Made by a program: the position numbers and the translations under genes. Under the pieces are notes generated by a model, which was not told the DNA's origin, made no database searches, and was given only the letters and a program-made list of their open reading frames with translations. 64,000 nucleotides of DNA from Ensifer aridi (lineage in GTDB: Bacteria > Pseudomonadota > Alphaproteobacteria > Rhizobiales > Rhizobiaceae), in contig NZ_LUAV01000011.1 in assembly GCF_002078505.1 (NCBI RefSeq), positions 1-64,000 of the forward strand. Reading direction: 5' to 3'. Below, piece by piece: positions 8,402 through 16,689 of the stretch (position 1 is the stretch's first letter; every line of letters starts with the position of its first letter).

Positions 8402-8608
8402 ATGAACGAGAGTAATCTCTATCGAATCGTCGAAGTCAGTATGAAGCGCGAAAGCGGCCGCAAGGACATCGGCATCATGACCGTGCGCCAGGCCCTTGAG
8501 CTTCCCGAAGTACCGAGCCTTGAATACAGCCATCCGGATCTCAACTCGCGCTCGGACGGCCGGTTCCTCACGCGCGACCAGCTCGAGGCTTATGCCCGCT
8601 GCGCCTGA
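8402..8608 (+). CDS. Conserved small hypothetical protein
   Basis: 68 residues, hydrophilic, no signal or membrane segment. Notable segments are MNESNLYRIVEVSMKRESGR and SRSDGRFLTRDQLEAYARCA. A GGGAGAG SD is 6 to 8 bases before the ATG. It belongs to the run of small proteins between 6.4 and 8.6 kb, and its long, structured, AT-rich leader suggests post-transcriptional control. No family recognised. Confidence 0.65.
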   Translation: MNESNLYRIVEVSMKRESGRKDIGIMTVRQALELPEVPSLEYSHPDLNSRSDGRFLTRDQLEAYARCA

Positions 8609-8798
8609 GCCGCTGCGATTGCGGCTCTCATCATTCCTCTCGCCAGATCATCTTTGCGGTAGCCGTTCCGGCTGCTAACGTCCTTCCCAGATTCGCTACA
8701 GCGTCGAGCCTAGCCGGGCCGGCTGCTGTGGCGTTTCAAATTTCCGCATGTGTTTCGCCGGCAAACTGAATGAAACCGTGCGACGGAGCCGGACGACC

Positions 8799-9485
8799 AT
8801 GGACACCATTCTGCCACCCCCGCCGCCCGTGCTACTGCCGATCTCCGGCAGCCCCGTGGGCTTTCCTGTGAGGCGGGTCTACTGCGTCGGGCGAAACTAT
8901 GCGGCCCACGCGATCGAAATGGGGCATGACCCCGACCGCGAACCGCCCTTCTTCTTTCAGAAGAACCCGGACAATCTGTTGCTGCCGGGCGAGGATTTCC
9001 CCTACCCGCCTCTTTCCTCCGACGTGCATCACGAAGTCGAGCTGATCGTTGCCTTGCGCAGTGGCGGTGCCGACATTCCGGTCGCGGTAGCGACCGACCA
9101 CGTCTTCGGCTATGGCGTCGGAATTGATTTCACCCGCCGCGACCTGCAGGCCGAAGCGAAAAAAGCCGGGAAGCCCTGGGCCGCAGCCAAGGCCTTCGAG
9201 CACTCCGCGCCGGTTTCGGAAGTCGTGCCAGCCAAGGCAATCGGCCATCCGAAGAACGGGAACGTCTGGCTCAAGGTCAATGGCGAGTTGCGTCAGCACG
9301 GCGACCTTGATCAGATGATATGGACAGTACCGGAGATCATCGCGGAGCTCTCCCGCCTTTTCACGCTCGCACCGGGCGATATCATCATGACCGGAACGCC
9401 CTCTGGCGTCGGTCCGGTTGCCCGCGGCGATGTCGTGACCTGCGGCGTCGATGGTGTCGCGGCACTCGCAGTCAAAGTCGTCTAA
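8799..9485 (+). CDS. Fumarylacetoacetate hydrolase family protein
   Basis: 228 residues, the usual size for the single-domain FAH family, whose cytoplasmic members hydrolyse or decarboxylate acylpyruvate-type intermediates of aromatic and amino-acid breakdown. Visible family features are VYCVGRNYAAHAIEMG, PFFFQKNPDNLLLPG, the metal-ligand segment HHEVELIVAL, GIDFTRRDLQ and the C-terminal GDIIMTGTPSGVGP. The true substrate (fumarylpyruvate or similar) cannot be told. The ATG at 8799 follows a CGGAG; the 17-residue upstream extension is not family-like. The carbonic anhydrase gene follows 75 bp downstream and may share its transcript. Confidence 0.88.
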   Translation: MDTILPPPPPVLLPISGSPVGFPVRRVYCVGRNYAAHAIEMGHDPDREPPFFFQKNPDNLLLPGEDFPYPPLSSDVHHEVELIVALRSGGADIPVAVATDHVFGYGVGIDFTRRDLQAEAKKAGKPWAAAKAFEHSAPVSEVVPAKAIGHPKNGNVWLKVNGELRQHGDLDQMIWTVPEIIAELSRLFTLAPGDIIMTGTPSGVGPVARGDVVTCGVDGVAALAVKVV

Positions 9486-9560
9486 AAGGAGCGGAGCCGA
9501 GTTATCGGCCGAAGGCCGGTGTCCAGACGCCGCCCAAAAACGAGCCGGGAGGAAGTTCGC

Positions 9561-10091
9561 ATGCCGCTCTACGCCTTGGGATCTCTGCAACCGCAGACGC
9601 CGCCGGAAGGCAGCTATTGGCTCGCGCCGGACGCCAATCTCATCGGTCAGGTGGAAATCGGCGAGGATGTCGGCATTTGGTTCGGCGCGACGTTGCGCGG
9701 CGACAATGAACCGATCCGTATCGGCGCACGCACGAACATCCAGGAAGCCGTCATCATCCATGTCGACCCCGGCCTTCCAGTGACCATCGGCGAAGGCTGC
9801 ACCATCGGCCATCGGGCGATCATTCATGGCTGCACGATCGGCGACAATTCCCTGATCGGCATGGGCGCGACCGTGCTGAACGGCGCGAAAATCGGCAGTA
9901 ACTGCCTCGTCGGAGCAAACGCGCTCGTCGCGGAAGGCAAGGAATTTCCCGACAATTCGCTGATTGTAGGTGCTCCGGCCAAAGTGGTACGCACGCTCGA
10001 CGACACCACGATCGAAGGGTTGAAGCGCTCCGCCGAACATTACGTGAGGAACTGGCAGCGCTATGCGGCGCACCTCACGCGAATGGATTGA
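9561..10091 (+). CDS. Gamma-class carbonic anhydrase family protein
   Basis: 176 residues forming a left-handed beta helix of hexapeptide repeats (for example IGEDVGIWFGATLRGD, GLPVTIGEGCTIGHR, VLNGAKIGSNCLVG). Candidate zinc ligands are the histidines in VIIHVDP and in IGHRAIIHG, the expected H...H-x4-H arrangement. Members either hydrate CO2 or act as structural trimers of YrdA/PaaY type, so catalytic activity is not certain. GGGAGG 8 bases before the ATG fixes the start. It is convergent with zur, with a RIME half-element between them. Confidence 0.9.
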   Translation: MPLYALGSLQPQTPPEGSYWLAPDANLIGQVEIGEDVGIWFGATLRGDNEPIRIGARTNIQEAVIIHVDPGLPVTIGEGCTIGHRAIIHGCTIGDNSLIGMGATVLNGAKIGSNCLVGANALVAEGKEFPDNSLIVGAPAKVVRTLDDTTIEGLKRSAEHYVRNWQRYAAHLTRMD

Positions 10092-10134
10092 GCCTGCCGT
10101 TCGCCGCATTCACGCTCGGCCTTCCCACTTCGGG

Positions 10135-10175
10135 AAAGCGCGTCGCATGAATTCGATTGAACGTGAGGCGCTTTA
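10135..10175. repeat. RIME1-like right-half palindrome between convergent genes
   Basis: An imperfect palindrome with AAAGCGC at 10135-10141 and GCGCTTT at 10168-10174, closely resembling the right half of the full RIME1 copy at 18542-18583. Its last bases overlap the stop codon of zur. Confidence 0.65.
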
Positions 10176-10568
10176 GGCGCAGCTCTTGCAGTGGCCGCGG
10201 ATCTCAATCGTCGTCTTCTCGGTTTTGAAGTTCTGCGTGCGGACGAGCGACGAGAGGCGCTCCTCGATCGCCTCGTCATGGAACTCCGTCACCTGTCCGC
10301 AGCCTTCGCAGATCGTGAAGGCCGTGACGCCGTGGTCGTGCTCGTGCTCATGCGGGCAGGTGCAGGCGACGAAGGCGTTGAGGCTCTCCAACCGGTGTAC
10401 CAGGCCGTATTCCAAGAGCTTGTCGAGCGCGCGATAGACCTGCAACGGCGCACGAAAACCGTGGTCGCGCAGTTTGTCGAGGATCGTGTAGGCGCTCATC
10501 GGGCCGTCCGAATGGGCAAGCGCTCCCATCACCAGCGACTGGTTCTTCGTCAGTTGGGGCGTACCCAT
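10173..10568 (-). CDS. zur: Zinc uptake regulator Zur (Fur family)
   Basis: 131 residues. The N-terminal winged helix (about 1-75) contains YTILDKLRDHGFRAPLQVYRALDKLLEYG. The C-terminal dimerisation part has the His-rich CPHEHEHDHG and two CxxC pairs (CEGCG, CKSC) for the structural zinc. Zur represses zinc import when zinc is plentiful. It is the last gene of znuC-znuB-zur, and its start overlaps the znuB stop by one base, so it is autoregulated if the Zur boxes at 12337-12373 act on the operon. The gene company and the HEHEHDH stretch favour Zur over Fur or Mur. Confidence 0.93.
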   Translation of the reverse strand: MGTPQLTKNQSLVMGALAHSDGPMSAYTILDKLRDHGFRAPLQVYRALDKLLEYGLVHRLESLNAFVACTCPHEHEHDHGVTAFTICEGCGQVTEFHDEAIEERLSSLVRTQNFKTEKTTIEIRGHCKSCA

Positions 10569-11395
10569 CAGCGTTGTCCTCCATGGGAAGAATGTGACGC
10601 GTGCTCAGTCCGGCGACCGACCGGCAGGAGACTCAGCACGAAGAGGGCCAATGCCGCAACCACGATAGACGGCCCGGACGGTGTATCCCAGTGGAGCGAG
10701 CCGAAAAGACCGCCGGCCACAGCAAGTGCGCCGATCAACGAAGCGAGAACGGCCATGATTTCCGGCGACGTTGCGAAGCGGCGCGCGGTCGCTGCCGGTA
10801 TGATCAGCAGCGAGGTGATCAGCAGGATGCCGACGATCTTCATGGCGATCGCGATCACCAGCGCCATCAGCAGCATGAAGAAGAGCCTCGCCCTGTCCGG
10901 CTTCAAGCCCTCGGCCTCCGCCAACTCGGGATTGACGGTCGAGGCGAGCAGCGGCCGCCACAGATAGATCAGCGCGAAGATCACCAGCATGCCACCGCCC
11001 CAGATGATGTCGATATCGGCCTCCGAAACGGCGAGGATGTCGCCGAAGAGAAAGCCGACGAGATCGATCCGGACCCAGGTCATGAAGGCGACGATGACGA
11101 GGCCGATCGACAATGCCGAATGCGACAGAATACCGAGCAGCGCATCGGTGGAGAGGGCGCCGCGCCTCTGCAGGAACAGCAGCAGCACCGAAACGACCGA
11201 AGCGACGATGAAGACGCTGACCATCAGATTGAGGTCCATCAACAGCGACAGCGCGACGCCGAGTAGCGCCGAATGCGCCATGGTGTCGCCGAAATAGGCC
11301 ATGCGCCGCCAGATGACGAAGCAACCGAGCGGCCCCGCCACCATAGCAATGCCGATGCCGGCGACGAGCGCGCGAATGAAGAAATCGTCAAACAT
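10568..11395 (-). CDS. znuB: Zinc ABC transporter permease ZnuB
   Basis: 275 residues with about eight hydrophobic segments, typical of the ABC-3 metal permease family. Family segments include AGPLGCFVIWRRMAYFGDTM, AHSALLGVAL near the N-terminus, and TSLLIIPAATARRFA. It forms the inner-membrane channel of the ZnuABC zinc importer. The ATG at 11395 lies 8 bases inside the end of znuC, and the frame extends much further upstream only as a shadow of znuC. Zur follows with a one-base overlap. Confidence 0.93.
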   Translation of the reverse strand: MFDDFFIRALVAGIGIAMVAGPLGCFVIWRRMAYFGDTMAHSALLGVALSLLMDLNLMVSVFIVASVVSVLLLFLQRRGALSTDALLGILSHSALSIGLVIVAFMTWVRIDLVGFLFGDILAVSEADIDIIWGGGMLVIFALIYLWRPLLASTVNPELAEAEGLKPDRARLFFMLLMALVIAIAMKIVGILLITSLLIIPAATARRFATSPEIMAVLASLIGALAVAGGLFGSLHWDTPSGPSIVVAALALFVLSLLPVGRRTEHASHSSHGGQR

Positions 11396-12296
11396 CGCGC
11401 TTCTCCGCCGCCTCAAATCCCTGCAGCCTTGAGTGATGCCCGCAGCCGCAGTCCGGCTCGTGATCGTGCACGTTCTCGGCCTCGTCGTGATGGTGATGAC
11501 CATCGCCCGGGAAGCAGCTTTCGGTGATGCTGCCGTCGGCATGCAGCACCCGCCCGTCCGGCAGGTGCGTATGGTCGTGGTGGTGGCTGTAGACCGCGAG
11601 CGCGCCGGCGGCCCGGCGGCCGAAGAGCTTGAGATATTCCGGGCTCTGGCTGACGGCTTGCGGGGTGCCGCGGCAGCACACATGGCCGTTGAGACACACG
11701 ACGGTATCGGTTTCCGCCATGACGATATGAAGATCGTGCGAAATCAGGAGGATGCCGCAGCCGGTGCGGTTGCGGATCTGCTTGATCAGTTCGTAAAGCG
11801 CGATCTCGCCGGAAAAATCGACGCCCTGCACCGGTTCGTCGAGCACGAGGAGATCGGGCTTGCGGGCGATCGCCCGGGCAAGCAGCGCCCGCTGGAATTC
11901 GCCGCCCGACAGATGCTGCACCTCGGCCTTCGCCATGTGCAGCATCCCCGTGGCCGCCAGCGCCTCCTCGATCTCGCGACCTTTCAGCGGGCCGGTCAAT
12001 GTCATCAGGCGCTCGACCGTCAAAGGCAGCGTCCAGTCGACGGCGAGCTTCTGTGGCACGTAGCCGGCCTTCAGGCCTTGTATCCGCTCGACCTGGCCCT
12101 CGTCCGGCTTCACGACTCCGATCGCCGTTTTCGCAGTCGTCGATTTTCCCGAACCGTTCGGCCCGATGAGCGTGACGATTTCGCCGCGATTGATCGAGAA
12201 GTCGACGCCGCGCACGAGCCACCGCCCGTTTCGCCGTACTCCGGTATTGGCAAGACGGACGAGAGGGGTCGTTTCTGGCGATCGATAATTCAGCAT
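11388..12296 (-). CDS. znuC: Zinc ABC transporter ATP-binding protein ZnuC
   Basis: 302 residues. Walker A GPNGSGKSTT near residue 48, signature LSGGEFQRALLARA, Walker B LLVLDEPVQGVD and the switch histidine in LLISHDLH are intact. The last 80 residues form a His/Asp/Cys-rich tail (SHHHDHTHLPDGR, GDGHHHHDE, CGCGHH) probably able to bind zinc and common in rhizobial ZnuC. I chose the ATG at 12296; a TTG at 12308 is possible. The SD is weak. The promoter region shared with znuA carries the probable Zur boxes. Confidence 0.92.
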   Translation of the reverse strand: MLNYRSPETTPLVRLANTGVRRNGRWLVRGVDFSINRGEIVTLIGPNGSGKSTTAKTAIGVVKPDEGQVERIQGLKAGYVPQKLAVDWTLPLTVERLMTLTGPLKGREIEEALAATGMLHMAKAEVQHLSGGEFQRALLARAIARKPDLLVLDEPVQGVDFSGEIALYELIKQIRNRTGCGILLISHDLHIVMAETDTVVCLNGHVCCRGTPQAVSQSPEYLKLFGRRAAGALAVYSHHHDHTHLPDGRVLHADGSITESCFPGDGHHHHDEAENVHDHEPDCGCGHHSRLQGFEAAEKRDV

Positions 12297-12336
12297 CAAA
12301 AAATCCAAGCTGATGGTTGCCTCTGGCTATCGCACA

Positions 12337-12373
12337 CGTTATAGCATAACGCAATTGATGTAATAACATTACA
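12337..12373. promoter_or_regulatory. Two probable Zur boxes in the znuC/znuA intergenic region
   Basis: Two perfect 15-bp palindromes, CGTTATAGCATAACG at 12337-12351 and TGTAATAACATTACA at 12359-12373, with centres 22 bp apart (two helical turns). Both share a GTTAT/GTAAT half-site with a 3-base centre, as expected for Fur-family regulators, and sit between the divergent zinc uptake genes. One box probably serves each promoter, or a pair of dimers covers both. Confidence 0.75.
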
Positions 12374-12443
12374 CGGCACTGCCTTGCAATGTCAGATGCA
12401 TGCAAGCCCGCCGCAGCATTTTGAACCAAGCTCGGAGAACCCG

Positions 12444-13445
12444 ATGAAATCGACGCCCGCCCTGCTTTTCGCATCCACCCTCCTCCTCTCCTCGCCAGCC
12501 TGGGCGGAAGCCCCCAACGTGGTGGTGTCGATCAAGCCCATCCATTCTCTCGTCGCGTCCATCATGCAAGGCGTCGGCGAACCCGCGCTCATCGTCGAGG
12601 GCGGCGCCTCTCCTCACACCTACAGCATGAAACCGTCGAACGCCGCAGCACTGCAGGCAGCAAACGTGGTCTTCTGGGTCGGGCACGGTTTCGAGGCCTT
12701 CCTCGACAAGCCGCTCGACGCGCTCGGCAGCGGCGCCAAGGTGGTGGAACTCGGTAAGGCTCCGGGAATCGAGAAGCTGAAGTTCCGCGAGGGCGGCGCC
12801 TTCGAAGCGCATAATGACGAGCACGAGGAAGGACACGGCGCGGGTGCCCATGAGGCCGAGGAAGCAGGGCACGAGAACCACGCCGCCGAAGCCGGCGAAC
12901 ATGGCCACGATCACGCCGAGGGCGAGTTCGACATGCATATGTGGCTCGACCCGATGAACGCCAAGGCAATGGCGGCCGAGATCGAGAAGACGCTCTCGGA
13001 AGCGGACCCGGCCAACGCGGCCGCCTACAAGGCCAATCTGGAGAAATTCAACGCGAGGATCGACGCTCTCGACAAGCGCCTTGCCGAGACCGTGGCGCCG
13101 GTCAGGGACAAGCCGTTCGTGGTGTTCCACGACGCCTATCAGTACTTTGAACACCGCTACAAAGTGCGCGTCGCCGGCTCGATCACGGTCAGCCCGGAAG
13201 TGCTGCCGGGCGCCGAGCGCCTTTCGGAGATCCATGCGAAGATCGAGGAGCTCGGCGCGACGTGCGTCTTCGCCGAACCCCAGTTCGAACCGAAACTGAT
13301 CAGTGTCGTCATCGAAGGCACGCCGGCGAAATCCGGCACGCTCGATCCGGAAGCCGCGAGCCTCGAGCCAGGGCCGGATCTTTATTTCCAACTGATGGAA
13401 AATATCGGCACCTCACTGAAGGAGTGCCTTTCCTCGGCGAGCTAA
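12444..13445 (+). CDS. znuA: Zinc ABC transporter substrate-binding protein ZnuA
   Basis: 333 residues with a signal peptide (MKSTPALLFASTLLLSSPAWA) and the cluster 9 metal-binding fold. Zinc ligands expected from the family are visible: His in SPHTYSMKPS, His in DMHMWLDP, His in FHDAYQYFE and the C-terminal Asp in TLDPEA. Between residues about 123 and 165 lies the His/Glu-rich mobile loop (HNDEHEEGHGAGAHE, HGHDHAEGE) that marks zinc rather than manganese proteins. A GGAG is 6 bases before the chosen ATG. It is divergent from znuCB-zur and followed directly by a RIME repeat and a terminator. Confidence 0.95.
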   Translation: MKSTPALLFASTLLLSSPAWAEAPNVVVSIKPIHSLVASIMQGVGEPALIVEGGASPHTYSMKPSNAAALQAANVVFWVGHGFEAFLDKPLDALGSGAKVVELGKAPGIEKLKFREGGAFEAHNDEHEEGHGAGAHEAEEAGHENHAAEAGEHGHDHAEGEFDMHMWLDPMNAKAMAAEIEKTLSEADPANAAAYKANLEKFNARIDALDKRLAETVAPVRDKPFVVFHDAYQYFEHRYKVRVAGSITVSPEVLPGAERLSEIHAKIEELGATCVFAEPQFEPKLISVVIEGTPAKSGTLDPEAASLEPGPDLYFQLMENIGTSLKECLSSAS

Positions 13446-13524
13446 TGCACGTAGCCCAAACTGTGCAGCGGGCTTGGGATCATGACATGCAGGAACAAGA
13501 TCTAAAGCGCGCATGACGCGCTTT
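13446..13524. repeat. RIME1-like repeat directly after znuA
   Basis: It begins at the base after the znuA stop. The left palindrome spans 13446-13491 (TGCACGT...TGACATGCA, inner CCCAA/TTGGG) and a shortened perfect right palindrome spans 13504-13524 (AAAGCGCG-catga-CGCGCTTT). It is a diverged copy of the element at 18480. Confidence 0.75.
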
Positions 13525-13547
13525 CAAGTCGTCCTCCCAAGACGGCG

Positions 13548-13576
13548 AAGGCGGGCCTATCCGGGCCCGCCTTTTC
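13548..13576 (+). terminator. Rho-independent terminator of znuA
   Basis: Stem GGCGGGCC at 13550-13557 with GGCCCGCC at 13564-13571, six-base loop, followed by TTTTCT. The T tract is on the plus side only, so it serves znuA rather than the convergent RcnB-like gene. Confidence 0.8.
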
Positions 13577-13599
13577 TACGTTTCTTCAGTGCTGCCGGG

Positions 13600-13968
13600 T
13601 CAGTGAGCCGCTGCGAGGCCGACGATCACGCCTGTCGCCAGGCTGACCAGCAGGAAATCGTTGTCGATGCGCACCCATTGCTGGCCGCGCGGCGGAGGCC
13701 GCAGCCGATAGCGGCGGTAATCGTGGACATAGGCCATGTGACGGCGCTCGGCGGGGCTCAGCCGGTATCCGCGCGCCCAATGCTTCTTCTTGATGATCAC
13801 GCGCTTCTCGATGGTCTTTTCCACACGCTTATCGACGTGGCGATCGACCTGCCTGTGGCGATAGCGGTCATGTGCCTGTGCCAGTTCAAAAGAGCCGGCC
13901 GTCTGAGCGAACGCCATCGGCGTGGCGAGGAACGAGCTGGCGACAAGCGCTATCAGGAGGCGTTTCAT
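13600..13968 (-). CDS. RcnB family periplasmic protein
   Basis: 122 residues with a signal peptide (MKRLLIALVASSFLATPMAF, cleavage near FAQ). The middle is very basic with alternating R/H/K (DRYRHRQVDRHVDKRVEK), then comes the family-type end LRPPPRGQQWVRIDNDFLLV with a short hydrophobic tail. RcnB in enteric bacteria limits nickel/cobalt loss through the RcnA exporter. Rhizobial relatives are common and their role is unclear, so a metal function is inference, if attractive next to zinc uptake. Monocistronic. Confidence 0.75.
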   Translation of the reverse strand: MKRLLIALVASSFLATPMAFAQTAGSFELAQAHDRYRHRQVDRHVDKRVEKTIEKRVIIKKKHWARGYRLSPAERRHMAYVHDYRRYRLRPPPRGQQWVRIDNDFLLVSLATGVIVGLAAAH

Positions 13969-14130
13969 GGGGTTTCCTTTCGTTGTACGCCCCTTGAAAC
14001 TAGGTCTGCCTTCCTGAACGGAATATGAAATATGGCATTACAATTGCGTAACGATTACCGTCGCTTATGATGAATTTCTCATAAACTAATGAATGCGGTC
14101 GAAAGTGCGCAGCGGCGTTGCACTTGGGTC

Positions 14131-15762
14131 TCACCCCTGCGCCGTGGTCGCCTCATAGCCGAACCGGTCGAAGTCCGCGGGCATTGCGTTGCCGGAAGTA
14201 TCGAAGGCGAACATGCCCGCGAAGGCGCCGGTGAAGGAACCATGTTCGCCGCGCCCGCCCTCGTCCGAGATCACGCCGGCATCGAGCACGGGGCCGATCA
14301 CCTTCCAATCGTCATCCGCCTTGGTCCGCCAGAAGAACTGGAGATCATTGTCCCTCACCTCCATAGCAAGCCGGGTCGGACCCTCGGGGATCGCGACACC
14401 GCTGCCGGCCGGAAACGCCAATCGTCCATGCGGGAAGTCCCCGGGGCAGGAAAGGATCGTAACGACGCGTCCAAGCGTCTCGTGTCGGGTGATTCCGAGG
14501 GCATGGAACTTGTGCCGGTTATAATAATGCGTGAGGCCCGCGACCTGCTGGTAGGTCTCGGGAGCGAATTCGACGAGTGTTTCGGCCCGGAAGGAATGGT
14601 GCTCCTGTCGCCGCGCCACCAGCGCCTGCTCGAACCAGCTTCCGATGCTCTCGCGACCAAAGAGGCGGAGGTGCCCCTCCCGCCAGGTGAGCGAGAAGAT
14701 CCGCTCCGGCGCCGGTGTGCGCAGCCACTGGAATTCGAGCGGAAGCTCCGGTTCGTCGAAATCGGATTCGATCACGGCAGGCGGAGGGGCCGCTATCGCG
14801 TGCGCCGGCGCGGGAACGCTCACCTCAGGCACGACGCCGCCGCTTCCGAGGTACAGCCAGCCATCCTCCCGCCAGACGCATTTCTGCAACGCCGTCTCGC
14901 GCCCCAGCGTGCAGCGACGATAAGGCGGCAGCGGCCGGCCGCAAAGATGCGTGTGGTAAGCCTGCCCGTCCGGTGTTTCCACATACTGGCCGTGCCCCGC
15001 GCGCTGCAGCGCCGCCTCCGGGTGATTCTTCGAGGTGATGAGATGGGCGTTCGGATGCATCTCGTAGGGTCCATCGATCGCGCGCGACCGCGCCATGGTC
15101 ACGGCATGGTCGTAGCCCGTGCCCCCTTCGGCGACGGTGAGATAATACCAGCCGTCGCGCTTGAAGAGATGCGGGCCTTCGACGAGCCCAAGGGAGCTTC
15201 CGGCGAAAATGTTCTTGACGGGACCGACGAGCTTGCGCGTCCGCTCGTCCCATTCCTGTAGCAGGATGCCGTCGAAGGCCGGGCTTTTCGGCGAGCCGCC
15301 GAAGCTCTCGGGCCGGTGGTTCCACTGCATGTTGAGGAACCACTTGCGGCCGTCATCGTCGTGGAAGAGCGAGGGATCGAAACCTGACGAATTGACATAG
15401 ACCGGATCGGACCAGGTGGCCTCGACGCCCTCCGCTGTCACGATGTAATTGTGCGCATCCTTGAAGTTGCCGTCGAAGCGCTTGACGTCGGTATAGACCA
15501 GCCAGAACAGCCCGTCGCAATAGGAAAGGCATGGCGCCCATATGCCGCAACTGTCGGGGTTGCCGCGCATGTCGAGCTGGCTCGCGCGCTCCAGCGGCCG
15601 CCTTATGAGCCGCCAGTTCACGAGATCGCGCGAATGGTGGATCTGCACCCCCGGATACCACTCGAAAGTCGAGGTGGCGATGTAATAGTCATCGCCGACC
15701 CGGCAGATCGATGGGTCGGGATTGAAGCCCGGCAGGATCGGATTGCGGATCATCGCGGCCAT
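14131..15762 (-). CDS. xynB: Glycoside hydrolase family 43, probable beta-xylosidase
   Basis: 543 residues, the usual length for two-domain GH43 beta-xylosidases. The N-terminal five-bladed propeller starts IRNPILPGFNPDPSICRVGD (catalytic base Asp in NPDPS), with the acid residue in GLVEGPHLFKRDGWYYL and FEWYPGVQIHHSRDLVNWR as further signature. The C-terminal part (about 330-543) is a beta-sandwich with FEQALVARRQEHHSFRAET. No signal peptide, so it should cleave imported xylo-oligosaccharides in the cytoplasm. GGAGGAG precedes the ATG at 15762; the longer frame is spurious. It is divergent from the TRAP genes. The gene symbol follows family usage. Confidence 0.88.
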   Translation of the reverse strand: MAAMIRNPILPGFNPDPSICRVGDDYYIATSTFEWYPGVQIHHSRDLVNWRLIRRPLERASQLDMRGNPDSCGIWAPCLSYCDGLFWLVYTDVKRFDGNFKDAHNYIVTAEGVEATWSDPVYVNSSGFDPSLFHDDDGRKWFLNMQWNHRPESFGGSPKSPAFDGILLQEWDERTRKLVGPVKNIFAGSSLGLVEGPHLFKRDGWYYLTVAEGGTGYDHAVTMARSRAIDGPYEMHPNAHLITSKNHPEAALQRAGHGQYVETPDGQAYHTHLCGRPLPPYRRCTLGRETALQKCVWREDGWLYLGSGGVVPEVSVPAPAHAIAAPPPAVIESDFDEPELPLEFQWLRTPAPERIFSLTWREGHLRLFGRESIGSWFEQALVARRQEHHSFRAETLVEFAPETYQQVAGLTHYYNRHKFHALGITRHETLGRVVTILSCPGDFPHGRLAFPAGSGVAIPEGPTRLAMEVRDNDLQFFWRTKADDDWKVIGPVLDAGVISDEGGRGEHGSFTGAFAGMFAFDTSGNAMPADFDRFGYEATTAQG

Positions 15763-16113
15763 GTCTTCTGCTCCTCCATTTCGGCGGTGCATCCAGCCCG
15801 AAACTCGCCGCCGTTTCAAGACCCGCGGCATAGGTTTTCGCTCAAGAAACAAGACGGCCAGCAGGCTCCGAATCATCCCGCCTCGGCATGAATTGCGCGC
15901 TTGCCGAGGACCGCGCGTTGAAGAGCGATGACGGCGGATCCCACCACTTGCGCCTAAGCTTTGGGCATTCTCGACGGGCCAATATGATACTTTCGTATAA
16001 CGGCTCGTTGCCAAACAGAAAAATGGAAGCGCAGGCTTGAAAGGAGACTTGAAATCGGCACTCTGACTGTGCTTGGCAGAACACCAAAAACAGCCATTGC
16101 GGGGAGGTATCCG
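15763..16113. other. 351-bp divergent intergenic region between the GH43 and TRAP genes
   Basis: No gene supported. A short AT-rich stretch around 15981-16000 contains ATAC-tttc-GTAT and could be part of a promoter or operator. Nothing else is distinctive. Confidence 0.4.
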
Positions 16114-16689
16114 ATGAAACCGTTACTCGGCTTCAGCCGATTGATAGACGCCGTCACCGAGAAAATCGGCAAGGCCGTCTCCTGGCTCATTCTTGTCGCC
16201 GTGCTCGTCAGCGCCGGTAATGCCGTCATCAGAAAAGCGTTCAACATCTCGTCGAATGCCTGGCTCGAGGCGCAATGGTATCTCTTTGGCGCCGCCTTCA
16301 TGTTCGCTGCCGCCTATACGCTGAGCCAGAACGAGCATATCCGCATCGATATCGTCTACGGGATGTTTTCGCGCCGCGTGCAGCATTGGATCGACCTTTT
16401 CGGGCACGTCTTCTTCCTGATGCCCTTCGTGCTGCTGATGCTCTATTACCTCGTACCCTACGTGCGGATGTCCTATGTTTCGGGCGAGGTGTCCTCCAGC
16501 GCCGGCGGGCTCATCATCTGGCCGGCGAAGGCCATTCTGCTGATCGGCTTCATCCTTCTCGCCCTGCAGGGTGTTTCGGAGATCATCAAGAAGATCGCCA
16601 TCATGACGGGGAACATGGACGATCCGACCCCCTACGTGCCGACCCACGCGCCGCTCGATGAAACGATTGCTCCGGAGGTACGCCCGTGA
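16114..16689 (+). CDS. dctQ: TRAP transporter small permease (DctQ-type)
   Basis: 191 residues with four hydrophobic helices, as in DctQ proteins. The family segment AWLEAQWYLFGAAFMFAAAY followed by LSQNEHIRIDIVYG is unmistakable. It forms the small membrane subunit of a secondary, sodium-driven TRAP importer. GGGGAGG precedes the ATG; a 15-residue upstream extension is unsupported. It overlaps the large permease by four bases (GTGA). Confidence 0.92.
   Translation: MKPLLGFSRLIDAVTEKIGKAVSWLILVAVLVSAGNAVIRKAFNISSNAWLEAQWYLFGAAFMFAAAYTLSQNEHIRIDIVYGMFSRRVQHWIDLFGHVFFLMPFVLLMLYYLVPYVRMSYVSGEVSSSAGGLIIWPAKAILLIGFILLALQGVSEIIKKIAIMTGNMDDPTPYVPTHAPLDETIAPEVRP

Noticed and set aside
12369..13391. 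340-codon minus frame opposite znuA
   Set aside because: Antisense shadow of a clear ZnuA; high GC leaves long open frames on both strands.
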